Shown: piece by piece, positions 6,255-14,870 of the stretch | Position numbering within the stretch: the first letter of the stretch is position 1 | Layout: every line of letters begins with the position of its first letter | Assembly (NCBI GenBank): GCA_002347905.1 | Contig: DDYJ01000157.1 | Location: forward strand, 19,413-34,494 | DNA length: 15,082 nucleotides | Origin: Comamonadaceae bacterium UBA2237 | Lineage (GTDB): Bacteria > Pseudomonadota > Gammaproteobacteria > Burkholderiales > Burkholderiaceae_C | Reading direction: 5' to 3' | The notes under the pieces: model-generated | Database searches by the model: none | The model's input: the letters and a program-made list of their open reading frames with translations, nothing else | What the model was told of the DNA's origin: nothing | Position numbers and translations under genes: made by a program

Positions 6255-8186
6255 TTAGCCTTTTTTGACTTCTTTAACCTCTGCGTCAACGACGTTGTCG
6301 TCAGCAGGTTTGGCGTTTTCGTTAGCCGCGCCAGGTGCACCGCCAGCAGCGGCTTGTTGCGCTTGCATATCTGCATAAACTTTTTCGCCTAGCTTTTGCG
6401 AAACAGTCATCAACGCCTCTGTCTTAGCATCGATCTCGGCTTTGTCTTCGCCTTTCAAAGCATCTTCGACTTCCTTGACGGCGGCTTCAATTTTTTCTTT
6501 TTCACCCGCTTCAAGTTTGTCGCCGTGCTCGGTTAAGCTTTTCTTGACGCTGTGCACAGCGGCATCAGCTTGGTTTCTAGACTGCACGATTTCAAGTTTC
6601 TTTTTGTCTTCTGCTGCATTTAATTCAGCGTCTTTGACCATTTGCTGAATTTCTTCCTCTGACAAACCAGAATTGGCCTTGATGGTGATTTTGTTTTCCT
6701 TGCCGGTAGCCTTGTCTTTGGCACCGACATGCAAGATACCGTTGGCATCGATGTCGAAGCTAACTTCAATTTGTGGGGTGCCACGGGGCGCGGGAGGGAT
6801 TCCCTCGAGGTTGAACTCGCCCAATGACTTGTTGCCTGAAGCCATTTCACGCTCACCTTGGTAAACCTTGATGGTCACAGCTGGCTGGTTGTCGTCAGCA
6901 GTCGAGAAGGTTTGTGCAAACTTGGTAGGAATAGTGGTGTTCTTGGTGATCATCTTGGTCATGACACCGCCCAAGGTTTCAATACCTAAGCTCAATGGTG
7001 TCACGTCCAACAACAACACGTCAGAGCGGTCGCCGGAGAGCACTTGTCCTTGGATCGCAGCGCCCACTGCAACGGCTTCGTCAGGGTTGACGTCACGACG
7101 CGGTTCTTGACCAAAGAATTCTTTGACTTTGTCTTGTACCTTTGGCATGCGTGTCATGCCGCCTACCAAGATCACATCGTTGATATCACCAACAGATACG
7201 CCCGCATCTTTGATGGCGGTACGGCAGGGTGCAATGGTCCGTTCGATCAACTCTTCGACGAGTTGTTCGAGCTTGGCTCGGTTGAGTTTGATGTTCAGGT
7301 GTTTAGGACCTGAAGCGTCAGCCGTGATGTAAGGCAGATTGATGTCGGTGCTGGTGGATGAAGAAAGTTCGATCTTGGCTTTTTCTGCAGACTCTTTGAG
7401 GCGTTGCAGGGCCAACACGTCTTTCGACAAATCAACGCCAGACTCTTTCTTGAACTCAGCAATGATGAAGTCGATGATACGTTGGTCAAAGTCTTCACCA
7501 CCCAAGAAGGTGTCGCCGTTGGTGGAGAGCACTTCGAATTGTTTTTCGCCATCAACGTCTGCGATTTCGATGATGGACACGTCAAACGTGCCGCCACCTA
7601 AGTCATACACAGCAATCTTGCGATCACCTTTTTCGGTTTTGTCCAAACCAAAGGCCAAAGCTGCGGCAGTGGGCTCGTTGATGATGCGCTTGACATCCAA
7701 GCCTGCGATGCGTCCGGCATCTTTGGTGGCTTGGCGTTGCGCGTCGTTGAAATACGCTGGAACGGTGATGACCGCCTCAGTGACTTCTTCACCAAGGTAG
7801 TCTTCAGCGGTCTTTTTCATCTTGCGCAGAATTTCAGCGCTGATTTGTGGAGGGGCTAATTTGTTGCCGCGCACTTCTACCCATGCGTCACCGTTATCGG
7901 CTTTGGCGATGGTGTAGGGCATGAGGTCGATGTCTTTTTGCACTTCTTTTTCGGCGAACTTGCGACCGATCAAGCGCTTGACAGCGAACAAGGTGTTGCG
8001 TGGATTGGTAACTGCTTGGCGTTTGGCAGAGGCGCCAACCAAAATCTCACCGTCTTCTTGGTACGCAATGATGGAAGGGGTGGTGCGCGCACCTTCGGCG
8101 TTTTCGATCACCTTGGTGGTGTTGCCTTCCATGATGGCCACACACGAGTTGGTGGTGCCTAAGTCAATGCCGATAATTTTTCCCAT
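6255..8186 (-). CDS. dnaK: Molecular chaperone DnaK (Hsp70)
   Basis: The 643-residue ATP-dependent cytoplasmic chaperone is nearly the same length as E. coli DnaK (638). The nucleotide-binding domain shows the three Hsp70 signatures: [13 protein letters not shown] (6-18), [10 protein letters not shown] (195-204) and [17 protein letters not shown] in the 340s. [11 protein letters not shown] lies at 170-180. The interdomain linker [16 protein letters not shown] is intact, followed by the substrate-binding beta domain and a helical lid. The protein ends with a disordered tail rich in Ala/Gly and the conserved VVDAEVKEV motif. ATG 8186 has CCGGAG a few bases upstream. It lies between grpE (127 bases upstream) and dnaJ, and a sigma32-like promoter in the grpE-dnaK gap could boost it separately. 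Confidence 0.99.
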   Translation of the reverse strand: MGKIIGIDLGTTNSCVAIMEGNTTKVIENAEGARTTPSIIAYQEDGEILVGASAKRQAVTNPRNTLFAVKRLIGRKFAEKEVQKDIDLMPYTIAKADNGDAWVEVRGNKLAPPQISAEILRKMKKTAEDYLGEEVTEAVITVPAYFNDAQRQATKDAGRIAGLDVKRIINEPTAAALAFGLDKTEKGDRKIAVYDLGGGTFDVSIIEIADVDGEKQFEVLSTNGDTFLGGEDFDQRIIDFIIAEFKKESGVDLSKDVLALQRLKESAEKAKIELSSSTSTDINLPYITADASGPKHLNIKLNRAKLEQLVEELIERTIAPCRTAIKDAGVSVGDINDVILVGGMTRMPKVQDKVKEFFGQEPRRDVNPDEAVAVGAAIQGQVLSGDRSDVLLLDVTPLSLGIETLGGVMTKMITKNTTIPTKFAQTFSTADDNQPAVTIKVYQGEREMASGNKSLGEFNLEGIPPAPRGTPQIEVSFDIDANGILHVGAKDKATGKENKITIKANSGLSEEEIQQMVKDAELNAAEDKKKLEIVQSRNQADAAVHSVKKSLTEHGDKLEAGEKEKIEAAVKEVEDALKGEDKAEIDAKTEALMTVSQKLGEKVYADMQAQQAAAGGAPGAANENAKPADDNVVDAEVKEVKKG

Positions 8187-8225
8187 TTTTTTCTCCGGTA
8201 ATTTCTAACAATTCAGATGAGGAGC

Positions 8226-8253
8226 AGTTGTGGATAACTTTTCCGATTTCAAG
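8226..8253 (-). promoter_or_regulatory. Candidate heat-shock (sigma32) promoter for dnaK
   Basis: On the minus strand a perfect CTTGAAA (plus 8247-8253) is followed after 13 bases by CCACAACT (plus 8226-8233). The first matches the sigma32 -35 consensus, and the second partly matches CCCCATNT. The spacing is within the sigma32 range. It would start a transcript about 30 bases upstream of the dnaK ATG. Confidence 0.55.
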
Positions 8254-8313
8254 TCTTTGCGAGTTCTATTTGCTGACTTAAGTGAGCAATAGAGCGTATT
8301 TGGTTCAGTCCGC

Positions 8314-8934
8314 TTATTTGGGTGCAGAGACAGTCACCAGTGCAGGGCGCAAAACACGCTCAGCAATGAGGTAGCCTTTTTGCAAAACAGAAACAACCGT
8401 GTTGGGCTCTTGTTCCGCAGGCACAACGCTGATCGCTTGGTGTTGGGCTGGGTCGAACTTGGTACCAGCAACAGGGTCGATGGCGATGATCTTGTTGCGC
8501 TCCATGGCGCTCTTAAGTTGGCGAAGTGTTGCCTCTGCACCCTCGCGAATTTGCTCGGGCGTAGCGGTTTGGATGGCGAGGCCGGCTTCTAAGCTGTCTA
8601 AGACGGGAAGCAAGCTGTCGGCGAAGCTCTCGAGGGCAAACTTGCGTGCCTTTGACACTTCTTCATCGGCGCGGCGGCGGGCGTTTTGCACTTCGGCTTG
8701 GCCGCGGACAAATTGGTCTTGTAATTCAGCAACTTTGGCTTGAAGAATGGCAACTTCTGCTTGGGCAGCTACTAAGGGGTCAAGAGGCTCAGAGCTCTCA
8801 GGCGGTTGGGCGCCATTTGTTTGCGCACCAGCATTCGCGGAACTGCCAGTTGGGTGAGCTGAGTCGCTAGGCTGGGCATGACCTTGTGATTGCGAAGGAT
8901 GCAAAGGGTCGTTATGAGATTGTGGGTCGGACAT
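8314..8934 (-). CDS. grpE: GrpE nucleotide exchange factor
   Basis: The 206-residue product is the exchange factor that releases ADP from DnaK and acts as a thermosensor. Residues 1-50 are low-complexity and polar (Ser, His, Gln, Pro, Asn), as in many GrpE proteins. Residues about 52-105 form a long coiled coil ([19 protein letters not shown] and following). The C-terminal beta domain contains the GrpE signature region: [20 protein letters not shown], then [20 protein letters not shown]. The start at ATG 8934 has a weak RBS. It is the first gene of the grpE-dnaK-dnaJ operon, separated from the upstream FKBP gene by a terminator and its own sigma32-like promoter. Confidence 0.97.
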   Translation of the reverse strand: MSDPQSHNDPLHPSQSQGHAQPSDSAHPTGSSANAGAQTNGAQPPESSEPLDPLVAAQAEVAILQAKVAELQDQFVRGQAEVQNARRRADEEVSKARKFALESFADSLLPVLDSLEAGLAIQTATPEQIREGAEATLRQLKSAMERNKIIAIDPVAGTKFDPAQHQAISVVPAEQEPNTVVSVLQKGYLIAERVLRPALVTVSAPK

Positions 8935-8978
8935 AGTCTTTGAACAGGAAATCTGGTGGAGGCTGAATTTATTAAAGA

Positions 8979-9005
8979 CTTGAGGGCTAAAACCTTAAGT
9001 TCAAG
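8979..9005 (-). promoter_or_regulatory. Candidate heat-shock (sigma32) promoter for grpE
   Basis: On the minus strand CCCTCTTGAA contains the -35 core CTTGAA (plus 9000-9005). After 13 bases it is followed by CCCTCAAG (plus 8979-8986), similar to the C-rich sigma32 -10. It lies just downstream of the terminator of the FKBP gene and about 45 bases before the grpE ATG. Confidence 0.55.
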
Positions 9006-9038
9006 AGGGAAACAGCCATAAAACCAGCAAAGAGAAGC

Positions 9039-9064
9039 AAAAAGGGGCTCTGAAGCCCCTTTTT
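9039..9064 (-). terminator. Rho-independent terminator after the FKBP gene
   Basis: AGGGGCT (9043-9049) and AGCCCCT (9054-9060) form a stem around the four-base loop CTGA. It is flanked by five A on one side and a T run on the other, so it can act on both strands. On the minus strand it lies about 17 bases past the FKBP stop and isolates that gene from the grpE operon. Confidence 0.9.
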
Positions 9065-9080
9065 TGTAACGCAAAAGAAC

Positions 9081-9431
9081 TTATTCGACGGCGATCAACT
9101 CGACATCGAACTTCAAAGTGGCGTTTGGGGGAACAACGCCACCCGCACCACGCGCGCCGTAGCCAAGTTCGGGAGGAATGATGAGCGTGCGCTGACCACC
9201 GATTTTCATACCCTGGACGCCTTCGTCCCAACCCTTGATGACCATGCCAGCGCCAAGCGAAAACTCAAAGGGGTCATTACGGTCGCGGCTCGAATCAAAC
9301 TTGGCGCCTTGCTCACCGTCTTCGTACAGCCAGCCGGTGTAATGCACAGTGACAAATTGGCCAGATGCAGCTTCGTCGCCATCCCCCACGACGGAGTCGG
9401 TGAATTGCAAGCCGGAGGGTGTAGTGTTCAT
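9081..9431 (-). CDS. FKBP-type peptidyl-prolyl cis-trans isomerase
   Basis: The 116-residue single-domain FKBP has no signal peptide, so it is probably cytoplasmic. Active-site pattern residues are visible: VHYTGWL (29-35, Y31), KFDSS (44-48, F45/D46), FEFSLGAGMVIKGWDEGV (55-72, with V64-I65 and W68) and IPPELGYG (85-92, Y91), with F108 near the end. The length matches the small FKBPs common in Burkholderiales. It catalyses proline isomerisation during folding. AAGGA lies six bases upstream of ATG 9431. It is followed by a strong terminator. The 48-base gap after the MarR gene leaves room for only a tight promoter, so it may also be read from the upstream catabolic genes. Confidence 0.95.
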   Translation of the reverse strand: MNTTPSGLQFTDSVVGDGDEAASGQFVTVHYTGWLYEDGEQGAKFDSSRDRNDPFEFSLGAGMVIKGWDEGVQGMKIGGQRTLIIPPELGYGARGAGGVVPPNATLKFDVELIAVE

Positions 9432-9479
9432 GGGACGTCCTTTTTTTTAATAGTCAGGCAAAAAAGGTTGTCAGTGTAC

Positions 9480-9923
9480 TCAGAGGTAAATCTTTTGCAG
9501 CAAGCGCGACAAAGTTTGGCGTTCGTCCTCGGTCAATACGGATGTGGCTTTGAGTCCAGAGTCCATGGCCGTTTTCTCCGCCTTTTGCATCAAAGACGCA
9601 CCGCTGTCGGTCAGTGTCAGCCCCATGGCGCGTCCGTCGGTTGGGTGGGGTGCGCGCTCTACCAAGCCGCGTTTTTCGAAATTCTTCAAAAAAACCACCA
9701 TATTGGGTGGCTGGATATCTAAGGCATGGCACAGCTGACGTGACGTTATGCCTGGGTTGTGTCTAATTAGAGACAGTACTGAAAAATCAACAGGGCGCAA
9801 ATCAAAACTGGCCATATCGACATGGAATTGCTCGATGATGGCCAGCGAAGCTCGGCGGGCGTTATAGCCGAGCAAACTTTGTAAAAACGCCGCGTCCAAT
9901 TTAAGACTCAGCGGTAAACCCAA
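9480..9923 (-). CDS. MarR-family transcriptional regulator, possibly hydroxycinnamate-responsive
   Basis: The 147-residue protein has the MarR winged-helix layout: N-terminal dimerisation helix (LLGYNARRASLAIIEQFHV), recognition region GITSRQLCHALDIQPPNMVV near residues 58-77, and a wing with HPTDGRAMGLTLT (93-105) holding the typical D-x-R. The frame opens with TTG 9923, overlapping the end of the Bug gene by 23 bases. A second TTG at 9899 lies one base after the Bug TAA and gives a more usual N-terminus. Neither has a good RBS, so translational coupling is likely and the exact start is uncertain. MarR proteins of the FerR/CouR type in hydroxycinnamate loci sense the CoA thioester (family knowledge). 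That role here is inferred from the neighbouring ligase and hydratase genes. Confidence 0.9.
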   Translation of the reverse strand: MGLPLSLKLDAAFLQSLLGYNARRASLAIIEQFHVDMASFDLRPVDFSVLSLIRHNPGITSRQLCHALDIQPPNMVVFLKNFEKRGLVERAPHPTDGRAMGLTLTDSGASLMQKAEKTAMDSGLKATSVLTEDERQTLSRLLQKIYL

Positions 9924-10902
9924 TGCGTTTAACGATCGGTCCCCATGCGTCGAATTGTTTTTTCATGTCCCGAGCCATGTCTTCTGGACTGCCACCTACA
10001 GGCACCATGCCAGACAGACCCAACCCCTCTATTACACCTTTGTCTTTAAGCGCAAGGTTCATGGCTGCATTGGCGGCAGACACAACAGAAGCAGGTGTTT
10101 TAGCAGGCGCGTAAAAACCAAACCACTCTTCCACGATCAAGTCTGGGAAGCCTTGTTCGATGAAGGTGGGGACTTCTGGAACAAAAGTAGAACGCGTACG
10201 TCCCGAAGTTGCGAGGATGCGAATTTTTCCAGCCTTGTGATTCGCTATGAAGTCACCGTGTGGGGTAAACATGGAAGCGAGTTGTCCACCGATCATGTCG
10301 GCGATGCCGGGAACGGAGCCGCGGTAAGGGATGTGCTTGAGGTCGACGTTGTTGTTCAAGCCCAATAAGGCACCCAAGAAGTGTGGCGTTGAGCCAGCCG
10401 CTGGTGAACCATAGCTCGCATCGTTTGGATTGGCTTTTGCCCAAGCCAAATAGTCTTTGACGGTTTTGACTGAGGCGGGTACCAGTGGTCCCACAGCCAA
10501 ACCGTGCGACAACATAGAAGCCATACCCACAGTGACAAAGTCCTTGAACGGGTCGTAGCCCAGCTTGCTGTAAATGTGCGGATAAATTGACATCATGGAA
10601 TAGGGCGTGAGCAACAAGGTGGCGCCGTCTGGGTTGGCGGCTTTCACGGTGTCCACTGCAATACGGCCAGCCGCACCGGTTTTGTTTTCGACTACGGCAG
10701 ACTTGGTGTAACTGGTGCCGCCCATCTTGTCACCAATGCGGCGACTGGTGACGTCAGCACTTCCGCCAGCAGGAAAACCATTGACGATTTTGACAATTTC
10801 CAAAGGCAAAGCGCTTTGGGCAAATGCGCTCCAAGGCGTGAGTGCGCTGGCCGCGGCTGGTGCCAAGGCGGCTTGGATGAATTGACGGCGGTTGTTGTGC
10901 AT
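9901..10902 (-). CDS. Tat-exported Bug-type substrate-binding protein (TctC family)
   Basis: The 333-residue periplasmic solute-binding protein belongs to the tripartite tricarboxylate transporter receptor (Bug) family. The N-terminus MHNNRRQFIQAALAPAAASA is a twin-arginine signal (R5-R6, F8), with a likely cleavage after AFA at residue 28. Family features include IVNGFPAGGSADVTSRRIGD, VENKTGAAGRIAVDTV, the YGSPAAGSTPHFLGALL region and HIPYRGSVPGIADMIGGQ. ATG 10902 has AGGAGA just upstream. No TctA/TctB membrane genes lie in the window, as is common for orphan Bug proteins. The position between an aromatic-acyl-CoA ligase gene and a MarR gene suggests an aromatic acid ligand, but the ligand cannot be read from the sequence. 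Confidence 0.95.
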   Translation of the reverse strand: MHNNRRQFIQAALAPAAASALTPWSAFAQSALPLEIVKIVNGFPAGGSADVTSRRIGDKMGGTSYTKSAVVENKTGAAGRIAVDTVKAANPDGATLLLTPYSMMSIYPHIYSKLGYDPFKDFVTVGMASMLSHGLAVGPLVPASVKTVKDYLAWAKANPNDASYGSPAAGSTPHFLGALLGLNNNVDLKHIPYRGSVPGIADMIGGQLASMFTPHGDFIANHKAGKIRILATSGRTRSTFVPEVPTFIEQGFPDLIVEEWFGFYAPAKTPASVVSAANAAMNLALKDKGVIEGLGLSGMVPVGGSPEDMARDMKKQFDAWGPIVKRIGFTAES

Positions 10903-11022
10903 ATTGGTCTCCTATTGATTAGTGGTTAAAAAGAAAATGAAGGGTTGTCTGGTGCTTATCGGATGAAATGTTTACGAAGTTTGATTGGCTGAAGATGGGT
11001 TGATCGATTTAAGCTGGGGCAT

Positions 11023-12876
11023 TCAATTGGGCAGCAAAGTATTGGGTGCCGTTCCCGCGTGCAACGCCTGCACCAAACCGTCTCGGTGTTTGAGCACCGC
11101 CCTTTGGTTAATCGACCCCTTATCGGTGACTTCACCTTTGTCGATAGACGGTGGCTCGCTCAGCAATAGCATCCGCGCCACGCGGGACGCACTGCCAGTC
11201 GCGGTTTTGGCTAAGTCGTTGAGCACTTGTTGAAAATGCGCCACTACAGGCGCACTAGCCAAAACCTCAGCCATAGAGGCGTCAGGTCCTAGACCGCTCA
11301 AACCCCTCACAGCGGCAGTCGGAAAAATCATGGCGCCTACTTCGTGCATATTCAAGCCGGTAATCACAGCGTCTTGCACGTAGGGCGCTCCGGCTGCGAT
11401 GATCTTGCCGCGCAAAGGACCTACGCTCACAAAAGTGCCCGTTGCTAGTTTGAAGTCTTCGGCAATGCGCCCGTCGAATTTGAGACCTTGGTGGACATCG
11501 CTTTCATCGATCCACTTTACGGCATCGCCAGTGCAGAAAAAGCCTTCTTCATCAAACGCTTCTTGGGTTTCCTGCGGTGCGCGCCAATAGCCTGGCGTGA
11601 TGTTCGGGCCTTTGTAGCGCACTTCCACTTTGTCGTTGTTGGGTACGAGTTTGAGTTCCATGCCTGGCGTAGGCACGCCCAAGTCACCCGCTTTCACAAA
11701 GGGGCTGGTGACAAAAATAGCAAATGGGCCAGACTCAGTCATGCCCAAGCCCGTGCCCATGACGATGCGTTCACCAATCTCGCGCTCTTGGCTTTCGTGC
11801 AAGCTGTCCCAAATGGGTTGTGCTAGAGCTGCGCCTGCGTAGAAAAACATTTGGACGCGGCTGAGCAGGTTTTTGCGCAAAGCGGCGTCAGTTTTCATGG
11901 CGTTGGCAATGGCTTCAAAACCTGTTGGCACATTGAAATACACCGTGGGCGCGATCTCACGCAGATTACGCAAGGTCTCGCCCATCAACACCGGCGTAGG
12001 CTTGCCTTCATCGATGTAGAGCGTGCCACCGTGGTAGAGCACCATGCCGAAGTTATGGTTGCCGCCAAAGGTGTGGTTCCAAGGTAACCAGTCGACCAAG
12101 ACGGGTGGCGTTTCCGCCAGCACCGGCATCGATTGCGCCATTTGCTGTTGGTTGGCGCACCACAACCGTTGGGTGTTGACCACCGCCTTGGGTAATTTGG
12201 TGGAACCTGAAGTGAACAGAAATTTTGCGATGGTGTCAGGCCCTGTGGCTTGCATTGCAGCGTCCACTGACGTGGTAGCTGGTGTGGCGAGCAAGCTTGC
12301 AAACGGGGTGGTTTTTCTTGAGGCCATCTCACCGCTGTGCAGGACCACTTCGACGTCTTTACCAACAGCAGCCTCGATGGCTTTGCCATACCGCGTGGCA
12401 TCTGCGGCGAAGACCAAACCTGGGGTCAGCGTGGTCAAGATATGGCGTAGCTTGTCATAGTCTTGGCTGATGGTGGAGTAGGCGGGTGAAGCCGGACAAA
12501 ACGGCACACCCGCGACCAAACATCCCAGCGAGAGCAAGGCATGTTCGAGGTCGTTCTCCGACATGATGACCACAGGCCGTTCCGGGCTCAGGCCACGGTC
12601 GATCAAGGCTTGGGCAATTGCCTGCGCACTTTGCCAGGCTTGGCCATAACTGATGTGTCTCCAATCGCCCAAACTGCCGTCTGCGTTTTTGACCCGCTTG
12701 GCCAGCATAGTGGCTTCGGGCTTGGTTGTCGCCCAATGCACCAAGCGGTCGGTCATGCGGGTGGCGTAGTCTTCCAACTTTTGGTCGGCCGACATGTAAC
12801 GCACGCCGCCGGCACCCTCCCGCATATTTACGCGGGTCACGCCAAACTTCAAAGGTCTGAATTTGGGAGAACTCAT
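11023..12876 (-). CDS. fcs: Feruloyl-CoA synthase-like acyl-CoA ligase
   Basis: The 617-residue ANL-superfamily enzyme probably converts a hydroxycinnamate (ferulate, p-coumarate or caffeate), ATP and CoA to the CoA thioester. Phosphate-binding A3 motif: TSGSTKLPK at 222-230. VDWLPWNHTFGGNHNFG is a hallmark of the feruloyl-CoA synthase subgroup. GTGLGMTESGP and YWRAPQET with FFCTGDAVKW give the nucleotide and A7 regions. FDGRIAEDFKLATGTFVSVG is the hinge and is again FCS-like. The A10 lysine sits in TDKGSINQR near the C-terminus. K227 replaces the common glycine of the A3 loop. ATG 12876 lies 11 bases after the hydratase stop, so the two genes form an operon. Substrate is inferred from family similarity. 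Confidence 0.85.
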   Translation of the reverse strand: MSSPKFRPLKFGVTRVNMREGAGGVRYMSADQKLEDYATRMTDRLVHWATTKPEATMLAKRVKNADGSLGDWRHISYGQAWQSAQAIAQALIDRGLSPERPVVIMSENDLEHALLSLGCLVAGVPFCPASPAYSTISQDYDKLRHILTTLTPGLVFAADATRYGKAIEAAVGKDVEVVLHSGEMASRKTTPFASLLATPATTSVDAAMQATGPDTIAKFLFTSGSTKLPKAVVNTQRLWCANQQQMAQSMPVLAETPPVLVDWLPWNHTFGGNHNFGMVLYHGGTLYIDEGKPTPVLMGETLRNLREIAPTVYFNVPTGFEAIANAMKTDAALRKNLLSRVQMFFYAGAALAQPIWDSLHESQEREIGERIVMGTGLGMTESGPFAIFVTSPFVKAGDLGVPTPGMELKLVPNNDKVEVRYKGPNITPGYWRAPQETQEAFDEEGFFCTGDAVKWIDESDVHQGLKFDGRIAEDFKLATGTFVSVGPLRGKIIAAGAPYVQDAVITGLNMHEVGAMIFPTAAVRGLSGLGPDASMAEVLASAPVVAHFQQVLNDLAKTATGSASRVARMLLLSEPPSIDKGEVTDKGSINQRAVLKHRDGLVQALHAGTAPNTLLPN

Positions 12877-12887
12877 GGCTTTCGCTT

Positions 12888-13667
12888 TTAGGAGGTTTTG
12901 GCGACTTTGGCGGCCTTGCCTTCCAAGAAGTCGCGCACGCGTTGCTTGGCTTCGGGGGCAGACTGAGCGATGGCTGCCATCATGGCTTCGGTGAAAAATC
13001 CTTGGTCTGCCGGTTGCTCAGCAATGCGGGGCAGGGCGTGCATCAGCGCGTAATTGGTCAGAGGGGCATTGGTCGCGACGCGTTGGGCGATCTCCATAGC
13101 TTTCTCAAAGGCGGTGCCTGTTGGCACTAGGTACTGTGCCATACCAATGCGCTCGCCGTCTTGTGCGTTGTAGACACGGCCAGTGAGCATCATGTCGGTC
13201 ATACGCGCCACGCCAATTAGGCGAGGAATGCGCACGGAGCCACCACCGCCCACAAAAATACCGCGCGTGCCTTCTGGCAATGCGTAAAAGGTGGACTCGT
13301 CCGCCACTCGGATGTGGCAAGCGCTGGCCAGTTCTAAGCCGCCACCTACCACCGCGCCGTGCAATGCGGCAATGACGGGGACATTGCCAGACTGCACGCG
13401 GTCTAGGGCAACGTGCCATGAGCGGGAGTGGTAGAGGCCTTCGCCTGCGTCCCGTTCCTTGAGTTCACTGAGGTCAAGACCTGCGCAAAAGTGGTCGCCA
13501 TCGCCAGCGACCACTGCAGCGCGGGCTTCTTTGGGAAGGTTCTCGAAGATGTGGCGCAGCGAGGCGATCAGTCCGTCGTTCAGTGCGTTGCGCTTGGTTG
13601 GGCGCGTGAGACGCACAACAGCTACGCTGCCTTGCATCTCTAAGTGAATGTCTGGGTTGGAGTTCAT
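12888..13667 (-). CDS. Enoyl-CoA hydratase/isomerase (crotonase) family protein
   Basis: The 259-residue crotonase has oxyanion-hole segments FCAGLDL (60-66) and HGAVVGGGLEL (103-113). The two catalytic glutamates of the hydratase subgroup appear to be present: E112 in GGGLE and E132 in LPEGTRGI. It would hydrate a CoA-activated double bond, here plausibly the 4-hydroxycinnamoyl-CoA made by the adjacent ligase. Family members of this locus type include both Ech lyases, which cleave to the aldehyde, and CouM-like hydratases, which only add water. The sequence alone does not decide, but the catalytic pair and the neighbouring amidohydrolase lean toward hydration. ATG 13667 has a weak RBS. It is the first gene of the minus-strand catabolic operon. 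Confidence 0.9.
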   Translation of the reverse strand: MNSNPDIHLEMQGSVAVVRLTRPTKRNALNDGLIASLRHIFENLPKEARAAVVAGDGDHFCAGLDLSELKERDAGEGLYHSRSWHVALDRVQSGNVPVIAALHGAVVGGGLELASACHIRVADESTFYALPEGTRGIFVGGGGSVRIPRLIGVARMTDMMLTGRVYNAQDGERIGMAQYLVPTGTAFEKAMEIAQRVATNAPLTNYALMHALPRIAEQPADQGFFTEAMMAAIAQSAPEAKQRVRDFLEGKAAKVAKTS

Positions 13668-13794
13668 GTACTAACTAAATGGGTAGGTGGGTGGTTATCC
13701 GAAGAAAGTAGGGGGGTGCTATGCCAAACAATGCTTTTTCCTCTAAAAGTGCTTCGGGTTTCTCGGCTTGCGCTCCACGCTTATTTGCATTATG

Positions 13795-13809
13795 GTTATG
13801 TCCAATAAC
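13795..13809. promoter_or_regulatory. Candidate MarR-type operator in divergent promoter region
   Basis: GTTAT (13795-13799) and ATAAC (13805-13809) form an inverted repeat with a five-base spacer, a typical size for a MarR dimer site. It lies in the 190-base region between the divergent hydratase and amidohydrolase genes. TTGCAT just upstream (13785-13790) and TAAT-rich sequence just downstream suggest overlapping promoter elements on the plus strand, but neither promoter is clear-cut. Confidence 0.35.
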
Positions 13810-13857
13810 TAATTAATCGGGATTTACCCTCGAGATCCACCTCACAGGAAAGCCAGC

Positions 13858-14730
13858 ATGGACTACAAAAACCTCATCGCCATCGACATCCACACCCATG
13901 CCGAGGTGAGTTGCCGTAACCCGTTTGACAACTACGGCGAGGAATACGACCGCGCGGCAGACAAGTTCTTTGGCTCCGACAGACGCCCGACGATCGACGA
14001 GACAGTTACCTATTACAGAGAAAAGAAAATTGGTCTGGTCATGTTTACCGTCGATAGCGAATCGCAACTCGGCCGCCGTCGCATTCCCAACGAAGAAATC
14101 GCCGATGCAGCCAAAGCCAATAGCGACATGATGATCGCCTTCGCAAGCATCGATCCCCACAAAGGCAAGATGGGCGCGCGTGAAGCGGAACGCCTGATCA
14201 AAGAAGACGGTATCAAAGGCTTTAAATTTCACCCGACGGTGCAGGGCTACCACCCTTACGACAAGATGGCATGGCCGATTTACGACGTGATCAACCATTA
14301 CAAATTGCCTGCGATTTTTCACACGGGCCACAGTGGCATTGGTAGCGGCATGCGTTGCGGCGGCGGTTTACGTTTGGCCTACAGCAACCCTATGCATTTA
14401 GACGACGTTGCCATCGACTGGCCTGATATGCAAATCGTGATGGCGCATCCGAGCTTTCCTTGGCAAGACGAAGCACTTAGCGTAGCGACGCACAAGCCCA
14501 ATGTTTGGATTGACCTTTCAGGTTGGAGCCCAAAGTACTTCCCCAAGCAGTTGGTGCAATACGCCAACACCTTGCTCAAAGACCGTGTGCTGTTTGGCAG
14601 CGACTACCCGCTCATCACGCCAGAGCGTTGGATGAAAGACTTTGAGGTTGCAGGCTTTAAGCCAGAGGTGATGCCTGGTATCTTGAAAGACAACGCTGTT
14701 CGTCTGCTCGGATTAGGATTGGATACGTAG
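13858..14730 (+). CDS. Amidohydrolase (ACMSD-like superfamily), possible aromatic beta-ketoacyl-CoA hydrolase
   Basis: The 290-residue metal-dependent hydrolase belongs to the amidohydrolase_2 family. Metal and catalytic pattern: HTH at 12-14, FHTGHSG with H155 and H158, MAHPSFPW with H197, and LFGSDYPL with D249. AGGA precedes ATG 13858 by about nine bases. In some hydroxycinnamate pathways (CouO of Rhodococcus, PhdC-like genes) an amidohydrolase of this family cleaves 4-hydroxyphenyl-beta-ketoacyl-CoA (established knowledge). The location divergent from a ligase and hydratase makes that role plausible here. Related family members act as decarboxylases or hydratases in ring-cleavage pathways, so the assignment remains tentative. 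No beta-hydroxyacyl-CoA dehydrogenase gene is visible in this window. Confidence 0.88.
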   Translation: MDYKNLIAIDIHTHAEVSCRNPFDNYGEEYDRAADKFFGSDRRPTIDETVTYYREKKIGLVMFTVDSESQLGRRRIPNEEIADAAKANSDMMIAFASIDPHKGKMGAREAERLIKEDGIKGFKFHPTVQGYHPYDKMAWPIYDVINHYKLPAIFHTGHSGIGSGMRCGGGLRLAYSNPMHLDDVAIDWPDMQIVMAHPSFPWQDEALSVATHKPNVWIDLSGWSPKYFPKQLVQYANTLLKDRVLFGSDYPLITPERWMKDFEVAGFKPEVMPGILKDNAVRLLGLGLDT

Positions 14731-14870
14731 CAAAGTGCTTTAAGCGCCAATTCACCTGTCACCAAGCAGACGCCAGCAGAGGTTAAACCCCAAATAGATG
14801 GGGCCCTGTAAGCGGTCAGAATCTACCTAGCCCGTATACGTGACCTTGTTATTAGGATTAGGAGACAACC

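Noticed and set aside
6442..8208. Multiple plus-strand open frames opposite dnaK
   Set aside because: DnaK is intact throughout and its codon structure produces the opposite-strand open frames; none resembles a known protein.
9447..9474. CTGACA-16-TATTAA as a promoter for the FKBP gene
   Set aside because: The elements are reasonable, but the start of transcription would fall at about 9440, cutting into the AAGGA ribosome binding site, so it is not listed as a feature.
13813..14331. A 172-codon minus-strand frame opposite the amidohydrolase
   Set aside because: The plus-strand amidohydrolase has all metal-site motifs and an RBS; the opposite frame has neither and is a codon-bias shadow.
14785..14806. 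CCCC-N8-GGGG stem after the amidohydrolase gene as a terminator
   Set aside because: The stem is only four pairs and is not followed by a T run.
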